This document shows positions 50,963-58,016 of a stretch of DNA of 64,000 nucleotides, piece by piece. Positions within the stretch are counted from its first letter, which is position 1, and each line of letters starts with the position of its first letter. Under the pieces are notes generated by a model, which did no database searches, had not been told where the DNA came from, and saw nothing but the letters and a program-made list of their open reading frames with translations. Both the position numbers and the translations under genes were made by a program. The DNA is from JAKFWI01 sp031398975 (GTDB lineage: Bacteria > Pseudomonadota > Alphaproteobacteria > Caulobacterales > Aquidulcibacteraceae): the NCBI GenBank assembly GCA_031398975.1, contig JANNOI010000054.1, forward strand, positions 1-64,000, in the 5' to 3' direction.

Positions 50963-51339
50963 TCGGGCGGTTGGGGGCGGGTGCGCGCTATCCGACCCCC
51001 GTGACCCCAGGGAGACACTTGCCGAAAGGTCTCAGGGATAACACTTCTGGTTTATTGCGCAGATCGCAGATCGCCGCTCCTCTAGGCACGGCCGCCAAAA
51101 GCCGGGGCACGGGGAAGGGTCGCCGGCCAGAGTCGGGCGAGGCATATAGGCGTAGCCGCGTCGTGCGCCATGGTGCGTCGTTCGGCGGGACTCATGCGAT
51201 GCTGGCGGCGGTGGAGCGGGAGTTTTCGGAGGGCGTGCGGCGCGCGCCCGGCGCCTCAGCAAAAACGTAAAGCGTCGTTAGTCCTGGATTTTTGCGCACA
51301 GCCCAAAGGGTCAAGGCGCATGTGACGAGTGGAGCCACG
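50963..51339. other. 377-bp intergenic leader before prkA
   Basis: No convincing gene. A 99-codon frame (50971–51270) lacks a ribosome binding site and looks non-protein-like. A small hairpin GAGAC/GTCTC sits near 51013–51035. The last 80 bp are relatively AT-rich (for example AAAAACGTAAAG), so the prkA promoter is probably there. The long untranslated region suggests regulation of the stress operon, but no specific operator or alternative-sigma promoter could be fixed. Confidence 0.5.
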
Positions 51340-53280
51340 ATGTCGGACGACCTGTTCGCGACCTACTCCCGCGCTTTCGAGCAACGGCGCGAGAGCGAGA
51401 TGTCCATTCAGGACTTCCTCTCCGCGTGCAAAACCAATCCCATGATGTATGCGGGCGCGCCCGAGCGCCTGCTGGCGGCCATCGGCGAGCCGCAAATGAT
51501 CGACACCGCCAAAGATGCGCGCCTCGGGCGCATCTTCATGAACCGGACGCTGCGGGTGTATCCCGCGTTCGCGGAATTTTACGGCATGGAGGAAACGATC
51601 GAGCGGATCGTCTCCTTCTTCCGCCACGCCGCCCAGAACCTCGAGGAGCGCAAGCAGATCCTCTATCTGCTCGGCCCCGTGGGCGGGGGCAAATCCTCGC
51701 TCGCGGAACGGATCAAGGCGCTGATCGAGCATGAGCCGATCTACGTGCTGAAAGCCGGCGATCAGCTTTCGCCCGTGTTCGAGACGCCGCTCGGCCTGTT
51801 CTCCCCCGAGACGATGGGCGAGGTGCTGGAAAAGCAATACAACATCCCGCGCCGGCGCCTGCATGGGCTGATGAGCCCGTGGGCGGTTAAGCGGCTCGAC
51901 GAATATGGCGGCGACATCACCAAATTCCGCGTCGCCAAGGTCATGCCGTCCCGGCTGCGCCAGATCGGCGTCGCCAAGACCGAGCCGGGCGACGAGAACA
52001 ATCAGGACGTCTCCTCGCTGGTCGGCAAGGTCGATATCCGCAAGCTCGAGACCTACGCCCAGAACGACCCTGACGCCTATTCCTATTCGGGCGGCCTGAA
52101 CCGCGCCAACCAGGGCGTGCTCGAATTCGTCGAGATGTTCAAAGCCCCGATCAAGATGCTGCACCCGCTGCTCACCGCCACCCAGGAGAGCAATTATGTG
52201 GGCACCGAGAATATCGGCTCGATCCCGTTCACCGGCATGGTGCTCGCGCACTCCAACGAGGCCGAATGGCAGAGCTTCAAGAACAACAAAAACAACGAGG
52301 CCTTCATCGATCGGATCTTCGTGATCAAGGTGCCCTATTCGCTGCGCGTGAACGAGGAGCAGCTGATCTACGAAAAGCTGGTGCGCAATTCCGAGCTGGC
52401 GAGCGCGCCGTGCGCCCCGGGCACGCTGGAGATGCTGGCGCGCTTTGCAGTCTTGTCCCGGCTGAAGCCGCACGAAAACTCCAACCTGTTCGCCAAGATG
52501 CGGGTCTATAACGGGGAGAGCCTCAAGGAGGTCGATCCCAAGGCGCGCACCTTGCAGGAATACAAGGACGCCGGCGGCGTCGATGAGGGGATGGACGGCA
52601 TCTCTACGCGCTTCGCCTTCAAGGTGCTGGCCGCCACCTTCAACCACGACACGCAGGAAGTCGCCGCCGACCCTGTGCACCTGATGTACGTGCTTGAGCA
52701 AAGCATCAAGCGCGATCAGTTCCCTCAGGACGTTGAGAATTCCTATCTGGAATTCATCAAGGGCGAACTCGCGCTGCGCTATGCTGAGTTCATCGGCCAC
52801 GAAATCCAGAAGGCTTATCTCGAAAGCTATCACGATTACGGCCAAAACCTGTTCGACCGGTATGTCGATTACGCCGACGCCTGGATCGAAGACCAGGACT
52901 TCAAGGACCCCGACACCGGCCAGCTCCTCAACCGCGAATTGCTGAACCAGGAACTCTCCAAGATTGAGAAGCCCGCCGGGATCGCCAATCCGAAGGATTT
53001 CCGCAACGAGGTGGTGAAATTCACCTTGCGCGCACGCGCCGGCCATGGCGGTCGCAACCCGTCCTGGACATCGTACGAAAAAATCCGCGAAGTGATTGAA
53101 CGGCGCATGTTCTCCCAGGTCGAAGACCTGTTGCCGGTGATCTCGTTCGGCTCGAAAAAGGACAGCGACACCGAGAAGAAGCACGACGAGTTCGTGCAGC
53201 GGATGGTCGAGCGCGGCTACACCGAGCGCCAAGTCCGCCGGCTGGTGGAATGGTACATGCGGGTGAAGCAGGCGGGGTAG
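51340..53280 (+). CDS. prkA: PrkA/YeaG family AAA+ serine kinase/protease
   Basis: 646 residues from the ATG at 51340. The AAA+ ATPase core has Walker A G-P-V-G-G-G-K-S near residue 110–117, and the protein keeps the P-S-R-L-R-Q-I and E-F-V-E-M-F-K-A-P-I-K motifs and the C-terminal PrkA domain (E-V-V-K-F-T-L-R-A-R-A-G). Known roles: a serine kinase or Lon-like AAA protease in spore formers, and a starvation/acid/nitrogen stress protein (YeaG) in enterobacteria. First gene of prkA–yeaH–spoVR. Confidence 0.95.
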   Translation: MSDDLFATYSRAFEQRRESEMSIQDFLSACKTNPMMYAGAPERLLAAIGEPQMIDTAKDARLGRIFMNRTLRVYPAFAEFYGMEETIERIVSFFRHAAQNLEERKQILYLLGPVGGGKSSLAERIKALIEHEPIYVLKAGDQLSPVFETPLGLFSPETMGEVLEKQYNIPRRRLHGLMSPWAVKRLDEYGGDITKFRVAKVMPSRLRQIGVAKTEPGDENNQDVSSLVGKVDIRKLETYAQNDPDAYSYSGGLNRANQGVLEFVEMFKAPIKMLHPLLTATQESNYVGTENIGSIPFTGMVLAHSNEAEWQSFKNNKNNEAFIDRIFVIKVPYSLRVNEEQLIYEKLVRNSELASAPCAPGTLEMLARFAVLSRLKPHENSNLFAKMRVYNGESLKEVDPKARTLQEYKDAGGVDEGMDGISTRFAFKVLAATFNHDTQEVAADPVHLMYVLEQSIKRDQFPQDVENSYLEFIKGELALRYAEFIGHEIQKAYLESYHDYGQNLFDRYVDYADAWIEDQDFKDPDTGQLLNRELLNQELSKIEKPAGIANPKDFRNEVVKFTLRARAGHGGRNPSWTSYEKIREVIERRMFSQVEDLLPVISFGSKKDSDTEKKHDEFVQRMVERGYTERQVRRLVEWYMRVKQAG

Positions 53281-53309
53281 GCGGCTTTGGGAAGGGAGGC
53301 GGCAGGTTC

Positions 53310-54611
53310 ATGCATATCATCGACCGGCGCCTGAACCCCGGCGGCAAAAGCCTCGCCAACCGGCAGCGTTTCATCCGCCGCGCCCGTGCGCAGGTGCGCC
53401 GGGCGGTCGCGGACGCCTCCGCCAAGCGCTCGATCAAGGATATGGGCAAGGGCGGGGAGGTTTCGATCCCGTCGGACGGCGTGCATGAGCCTAGCTTCCG
53501 CCATTCGGCCCAGGGCGGCGTGCGCGATTATCTGCTGCCCGGGAACAAGGAATATATCGAGGGCGACACCATCCCGCGCCCGGAAGAGGGCGGGGGCGGG
53601 GCAGGCGGGCCGGGCCAGGGCGGGGAGGGCGAGGACGAGTTCCGCTTCGCGCTCTCCGACGATGAGTTCCTGGATCTGTTCCTCGAGGATCTCGAACTGC
53701 CCGATCTCGCCAAGCGGCAGGTGACCGGCGAGGCGATCGTGCAATGGCGCCGGGCGGGCTTTTCCGTCACCGGGCCGCCCGCCAGCCTCTCCGTGCAGCG
53801 CACGATGCGCAATTCGCTGTCCCGGCGCATGGCGCTGAAGCGCCCGAAGCCAGTGGAGATCGAGGCGCTGAAGGAGGCGCTGGCCGCCCGCGAGGCGGAA
53901 GGCGCCGACGCCGAGACGCTGGCCGCGCTGGCCGAGGAGATCGCGCGCCTGGAGCGGCGCCTGCGGCTCATCCCCTATATCGACCCGATCGACCTCCGGT
54001 TCCGGCGCCTCGAATCGACGCCCAAGCCCGTGGCGCAGGCGGTGATGTTCTGCCTGATGGACGTGTCCGGCTCCATGACGGAGCACATGAAGGATCTGGC
54101 GAAGCGCTTCTATTCCCTGCTCTATCTGTTCTTGAAGCGCCGGTACAAGCACGTCGAACTGGTGTTCATTCGTCACACCCATGCCGCCCAGGAGGTCGAC
54201 GAGCAGACCTTCTTCTATTCCCGCGAAACCGGCGGCACTGTTGTTTCCACCGCGCTCGAAGAGATGGGCAAGATCGTGGCGCTGCGCTTCCCGGTGGAGG
54301 AATGGAACATCTACGCCGCCCAGGCCTCGGACGGGGACAACACGACGAGCGACAATCCAAAATCGGCGGCGCTGCTGCAGGATATGATCCTGCCTTTGTG
54401 CCAATATTACGCTTACCTCGAAGTAGGCTCCGATGACGATCATCCCATGAACGCGATGGGCGCGGCCTCGAGCCTGTGGCGCACCTATTCGCTGATCTCG
54501 AGCAAAACCATCCCGATCGCCATGCGCAAGGTGCGCCGCCGCCAGGACATCTACCCGGTGTTCCGCGAGCTGTTCCAGCGCAAGGCCGACGCCCAAGCGG
54601 AGAGCGCATGA
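53310..54611 (+). CDS. yeaH: DUF444 (YeaH) protein with VWA-like domain
   Basis: 433 residues from the ATG at 53310, preceded by GGGAGG and AGG. N-terminal Arg-rich part, a Gly-rich acidic linker (about 92–110), then a C-terminal von Willebrand A domain whose metal site (MIDAS) is D-V-S-G-S-M from Asp251, with D-G-D-N-T-T later. Always found with prkA and spoVR in proteobacteria; the partner of YeaG in stress survival. Stop overlaps the spoVR start by 4 bp (ATGA). Confidence 0.94.
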   Translation: MHIIDRRLNPGGKSLANRQRFIRRARAQVRRAVADASAKRSIKDMGKGGEVSIPSDGVHEPSFRHSAQGGVRDYLLPGNKEYIEGDTIPRPEEGGGGAGGPGQGGEGEDEFRFALSDDEFLDLFLEDLELPDLAKRQVTGEAIVQWRRAGFSVTGPPASLSVQRTMRNSLSRRMALKRPKPVEIEALKEALAAREAEGADAETLAALAEEIARLERRLRLIPYIDPIDLRFRRLESTPKPVAQAVMFCLMDVSGSMTEHMKDLAKRFYSLLYLFLKRRYKHVELVFIRHTHAAQEVDEQTFFYSRETGGTVVSTALEEMGKIVALRFPVEEWNIYAAQASDGDNTTSDNPKSAALLQDMILPLCQYYAYLEVGSDDDHPMNAMGAASSLWRTYSLISSKTIPIAMRKVRRRQDIYPVFRELFQRKADAQAESA

Positions 54612-56170
54612 ACCTGAGTTCGAAGCCTGCGGCGCCTGGCGCCTCCTCGCTCCTATATACCGGAGCGGATTGGGATTTCGAGACGATCCAGCGCGTGCAC
54701 GACGCGGTATCTGAGATCGGCTTAGGTGAAATGGGCCTCGATATCTATCCCAACCAGATCGAGGTGATTACGTCCGAGCAGATGCTGGACGCGTACGCTT
54801 CCACGGGCATGCCGCTGTTTTACAAGCACTGGAGCTTCGGCAAGCAATTCGCCCGCAACGAGGCGCTCTACCGCAAGGGCTTCCAGGGCCTCGCCTATGA
54901 GATCGTGATCAATTCCAATCCCTGCATCGTCTATATCATGGAGGAAAACACCGCCACGATGCAGACGCTGGTGATCGCGCACGCCGCGTTCGGCCACAAC
55001 CACTTCTTCAAGAACAATTACGTCTTCAAGCAATGGACGGACGCGGACGGCATCCTCGATTACTTGAACTTCGCCAAGAGCTACATCGCCAAGTGCGAGG
55101 ATCGCTATGGGCCGGCGGAAGTGGAGCGGCTGCTCGACAGCGCCCACGCTTTGCAAAGCCATGGCGTGCACCGTTTCCCCCGCAAGCGCGCGCCGGACCT
55201 GCGCAGCGAGGAAAAGCGGGAGGAGGAACGCCGCCTGCACGGGGAGCGGCTGTTCAACGATCTCTGGCGCACGGTGCCCAAGGGCAAAAAGCGCGTCAAA
55301 AGCCAGAAGGACGAGGAACGGCGCCGCGCCCTGCTGGGCGTGCCCGAGGAGAACCTTCTCTATTTCCTGGAGAAAACCGCCCCGCGGCTGGCCCCCTGGC
55401 AGCGCGAAGTGCTGCGCATCGTCCGCCAGATCGCGCAATATTTTTATCCCCAGCGCCAGACGAAGATGATGAACGAGGGCTGCGCCACCTTCACCCATCA
55501 CCGCATCCTCTCGCGCCTCTACGACAAGGGCCTGATCGACGACGGCGCCTATCTCGAATTCCTGCACTCCCACACCAATGTCGTGCTGCAGCCGCGCTTC
55601 AACGACCGGCGCTTTTCCGGGATAAATCCGTACGCGCTGGGCTTCGCGATGATGAGCGATATCGAGCGCGCCTGCCTCACGCCCACCGAGGAAGACCGGC
55701 TCTGGCTGCCCGAGATCGCGGGCTCCAAAGATCCCTACAACGTCCTGAAGGACATCTGGGCCAATTACCGGGACGAGAGCTTCGTCTCGCAATTCCTCTC
55801 CCCGGCGGTGATCCGCTCCTTCGGCCTCTTCCATGTGCGCGACGATGAGGACGAGGACGAGCTGCGGGTGGAATCGATCCATGACGAGCGCGGCTACCGC
55901 AAGATCAAGCGCGCGCTGTCCCGCCATTACGACATCGCCCGGCGGGACCCCGACATTCAGATCGCCGACGTCGACCTCGCGGGGGACCGCCGCCTCATCC
56001 TCCACCACCGCGTGCTCGACGGCGTAACCCTGGAAGAAAAAGACGCCGAGCGGGTGCTCCAGCACGTGGCCGATCTCTGGGGCTATGAAGTGCTGCTCCT
56101 GGAGATGGAGGAGGGCGACGAGGAGGCGATCGGCGAGCACGTGGCCCAGCCGCGGCGCGCCTTCGGCTAG
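54608..56170 (+). CDS. SpoVR family protein (YcgB)
   Basis: 520 residues. Starts with D-W-D-F-E-T-I-Q-R-V-H-D-A-V and has the typical core Y-K-H-W-S-F-G-K-Q-F, N-S-N-P-C-I-V-Y-I-M-E-E-N, Q-T-K-M-M-N-E-G-C-A-T-F-T-H-H. In Bacillus, SpoVR is needed for spore cortex formation; in non-sporulating proteobacteria it acts with YeaG and YeaH in starvation or stress tolerance. The TAG stop codon forms the first bases of a palindromic repeat. Confidence 0.95.
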   Translation: MNLSSKPAAPGASSLLYTGADWDFETIQRVHDAVSEIGLGEMGLDIYPNQIEVITSEQMLDAYASTGMPLFYKHWSFGKQFARNEALYRKGFQGLAYEIVINSNPCIVYIMEENTATMQTLVIAHAAFGHNHFFKNNYVFKQWTDADGILDYLNFAKSYIAKCEDRYGPAEVERLLDSAHALQSHGVHRFPRKRAPDLRSEEKREEERRLHGERLFNDLWRTVPKGKKRVKSQKDEERRRALLGVPEENLLYFLEKTAPRLAPWQREVLRIVRQIAQYFYPQRQTKMMNEGCATFTHHRILSRLYDKGLIDDGAYLEFLHSHTNVVLQPRFNDRRFSGINPYALGFAMMSDIERACLTPTEEDRLWLPEIAGSKDPYNVLKDIWANYRDESFVSQFLSPAVIRSFGLFHVRDDEDEDELRVESIHDERGYRKIKRALSRHYDIARRDPDIQIADVDLAGDRRLILHHRVLDGVTLEEKDAERVLQHVADLWGYEVLLLEMEEGDEEAIGEHVAQPRRAFG

Positions 56171-56219
56171 AGCGGTTCTCGATTGGATTGAATCAATCCC
56201 ATCGAGAAAAACCGCTCTA
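56168..56219. repeat. Palindromic repeat A (contains the spoVR stop codon)
   Basis: A 52-bp near-perfect hairpin. Arms start TAGAGCGGTT and end AACCGCTCTA, with inner CTCGAT...ATCGAG and TGGATTGA...TCAATCCC segments; the 3' arm has a 3-nt insertion. Its first TAG is the stop codon of spoVR. With repeat B it would act as a bidirectional terminator between the converging genes. Similar palindromes are scattered in many alphaproteobacterial genomes. Confidence 0.8.
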
Positions 56220-56229
56220 CACTTTAAGG

Positions 56230-56280
56230 TAGACCGTTTCTCGTCCGAAAACCGCGTAACACTTTTCGGGAAACGGTCTA
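56230..56280. repeat. Palindromic repeat B (contains the stop codon of the NmrA-like gene)
   Basis: A 51-bp hairpin. Arm TAGACCGTTTC pairs with GAAACGGTCTA; after a TCGT bulge, CCGAAAA pairs with TTTTCGG across the loop CCGCGTAACAC. The CCGAAAACCGCG...CTTTTCGGG core resembles the rhizobial/Brucella palindromic intergenic elements (recalled). The last CTA is, on the minus strand, the TAG stop of the NmrA-like gene. Confidence 0.8.
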
Positions 56281-57150
56281 AGCCGGCTTCAGGCCCAAAG
56301 CGGCGGCGAGCGCCGCGAGCCCCTGCGCCAGCGCGGTGCGGGGCGCGAGGCCGGCGGGCAGGGCGGGCCCCGCCCCGGCCGTCTTGTCGAGATCGGCGCG
56401 CTTGAGCTGGGCGGGTTTTAGCGGGAAATCGAGGCCGAGCGTCGCGGCTGCGGCTGCGATGGGCTGCAGGAGCGCGAGGGGCGTGGGGAAAAAGCGGGTG
56501 CGAGCGCCCGCCGCCCGCGCGGTCATGGCGTATAATTCCGCGAGGCGCACCACGTCCGGCCCGCCGATTGCGACCGTCTCCCCCGCCAGCGCGCTGTCCG
56601 CCGCCAGTCCGGCGGCGGCGCGCGCCAGATCGCCCACCTGCACAGGCTGTTGCAGCGCTTGGCCCCGTCCGGGCAGCGGCAGCAGCGGAAAGCGGCGCGA
56701 AAGGCGCATCAGGGCGGCCAGCGGGCAGGCGCGGTCCTGCCCGTAAATCAGCGTCGGGCGCACGATCGTGGCGGCCAGGCGGCTGGCGCGCACCTGCGCC
56801 TCCCCGGCCAGCAGGCGGGCATAGGTCGGGTCGTCCGGGGTTAGGGCCACGTTGTTGCTGGAGAAGAAGACCGTGCGCGGGATCGCGGCGGCCTCCAGCG
56901 TGGGGATCGCGCGGGCGGAAAGGCTGAGGATCGGCGTCAGCACCGCGGCGTCGAACCCGGCGGCGGCGTTGAGCGTCTCGGGGCGCTCCAGATCGGCATA
57001 AGCCAGGGCGCAGTGCGCTTCGCGCAGCGCCGCCTCGGAGCGGGGGTCGGGCCGGCGCAAGGTGGCGGTCACGGCGTGGCCGGCGGCGCGGAGCTCCAGC
57101 GCGACCGCCCGCCCGAGCGTCCGCCCCGCCCCGACCACCAGAACCTTCAA
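56278..57150 (-). CDS. NAD(P)-binding NmrA-like/atypical extended SDR
   Basis: 290 residues. Rossmann motif V-L-V-V-G-A-G-R-T-L-G-R near 3–14 (G-x-x-x-x-G form), then V-T-A-T-L-R-R for cofactor binding and Y-A-D-L-E-R-P. A Y-x-x-x-K pair is not evident, so enzymatic activity is uncertain; it may be a redox sensor or a complex I assembly-like factor. The start overlaps the bolA stop by 4 bp. The stop codon is provided by repeat B. Confidence 0.8.
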   Translation of the reverse strand: MKVLVVGAGRTLGRAVALELRAAGHAVTATLRRPDPRSEAALREAHCALAYADLERPETLNAAAGFDAAVLTPILSLSARAIPTLEAAAIPRTVFFSSNNVALTPDDPTYARLLAGEAQVRASRLAATIVRPTLIYGQDRACPLAALMRLSRRFPLLPLPGRGQALQQPVQVGDLARAAAGLAADSALAGETVAIGGPDVVRLAELYAMTARAAGARTRFFPTPLALLQPIAAAAATLGLDFPLKPAQLKRADLDKTAGAGPALPAGLAPRTALAQGLAALAAALGLKPA

Positions 57151-57377
57151 AGCGGCTTCGTCTCCAGCGCCAGCGCATGCAGGACGCCGCCCATCCGCCC
57201 TTGCAGCGCGGCGTACACCATCTGGTGCTGCGCCACCCGCGTCTTGCCCGCGAAGGCGGCCGTGCGGACGATCGCCCTGTAATGGTCCCCGTCGCCTGCG
57301 AGGTCCACGATCTCGATCTCGGCGTCAGGGAAGGCTTGCCGGAGCAGGGCTTCGATCTCGTCGGCGTGCATGGCCAT
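57147..57377 (-). CDS. bolA: BolA family protein
   Basis: 76 residues. The BolA fold is seen in I-E-A-L-L-R-Q-A-F-P-D-A-E-I-E-I-V-D-L, the Asp/His-rich D-G-D-H-Y-R and the conserved H-Q-M-V-Y-A-A-L-Q-G-R-M-G helix. The glycine- and His-containing loop D-G-D-H-Y matches the iron-sulfur partner type (IbaG/BolA-H) that pairs with monothiol glutaredoxins. Downstream of purL and the Uma2 gene; the usual grxD neighbour is missing. Confidence 0.92.
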   Translation of the reverse strand: MAMHADEIEALLRQAFPDAEIEIVDLAGDGDHYRAIVRTAAFAGKTRVAQHQMVYAALQGRMGGVLHALALETKPL

Positions 57378-57382
57378 GGCGG

Positions 57383-57979
57383 TCAGCCTAGATGATCTGC
57401 GACACGGAAGGAAAGCGCGGGCAGGCCCAGCGGCGTCAGCGCTTCGTCAAAAGGATGCAGGGTGGCGGCGCGATAGCCCAGAGCGGCGGGCTCGCGCAGC
57501 ACCAAGGTCTCCGAGCGGTCGAGATCGATCACCCACACCTCCCCCACGCCGCCTTCGGCATAGAGCGGGGGCTTGACCGTGCGGTCGCGGTGCTGGGTGG
57601 AGGCCGCGATTTCGATCGCGATCACGACGTCGGGCCCGCGCGCGTCTTCGGTGGCCATCGACTCGGGAATGATGTGCAAATCAGGCTGAATTTCGACGTC
57701 GTCGGCCAGAAAGAGGCTCACGCCGCTGGCGACAAAGAGGTGGGAGGGCGCCGCCTCCATGAAGCGCTTGACCATCCGCATGCGCAGCTTCGCGTGCCGG
57801 CTGCGTTCGGCCGCCATCGGCGCCAATTCTCCCTTGATCAGCTCGATCGGGGCGCCCTCGGGCAGCACGCCCGCTTCCACCAGCTTCCAGATGTCGGCGT
57901 TGGTCCAATGCATGCGATCCAGCCCCTCGGCGGCCTGGGTGGCGCGGCGGATATCGGATCGGCGGCTCGGCGCGTTCAT
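57383..57979 (-). CDS. Uma2 family (DUF820) restriction-endonuclease-fold protein
   Basis: 198 residues. PD-(D/E)xK nuclease-fold marks: E-L-I-K-G-E-L early, I-Q-P-D-L-H-I (the PD), V-V-I-A-I-E-I-A (the acidic strand), then R-D-R-T-V-K-P-P-L-Y-A-E-G-G-V-G-E-V-W-V-I-D-L, the strongest Uma2 signature. Its biological role is unknown; the family expands in cyanobacteria and planctomycetes and is patchy elsewhere. It sits between purL and bolA, which are usually close neighbours, so it is probably a later insertion. Confidence 0.88.
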   Translation of the reverse strand: MNAPSRRSDIRRATQAAEGLDRMHWTNADIWKLVEAGVLPEGAPIELIKGELAPMAAERSRHAKLRMRMVKRFMEAAPSHLFVASGVSLFLADDVEIQPDLHIIPESMATEDARGPDVVIAIEIAASTQHRDRTVKPPLYAEGGVGEVWVIDLDRSETLVLREPAALGYRAATLHPFDEALTPLGLPALSFRVADHLG

Positions 57980-58016
57980 CCGCCGATCCTAGCGCATCGC
58001 GGCGGCGCGCGCATCC

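Noticed and set aside
51011..51045. Glycine-riboswitch-like words (GGGAGAC, GCCGAAAGG, TCTCAGG)
   Set aside because: The fragments are too close together and lack the second helix and core of a real glycine aptamer; only a 5-bp stem is supported.
50971..51270. 99-codon frame between the glutamine-synthetase-like gene and prkA
   Set aside because: No ribosome binding site, low-complexity basic composition and no family features.
51256..53232. 658-codon minus-strand frame opposite prkA
   Set aside because: Antisense shadow; the plus strand has complete PrkA motifs.
54722..57178. 818-codon minus-strand frame opposite spoVR and through the NmrA-like gene
   Set aside because: Overlaps real genes on both strands in other frames; no homology signal.
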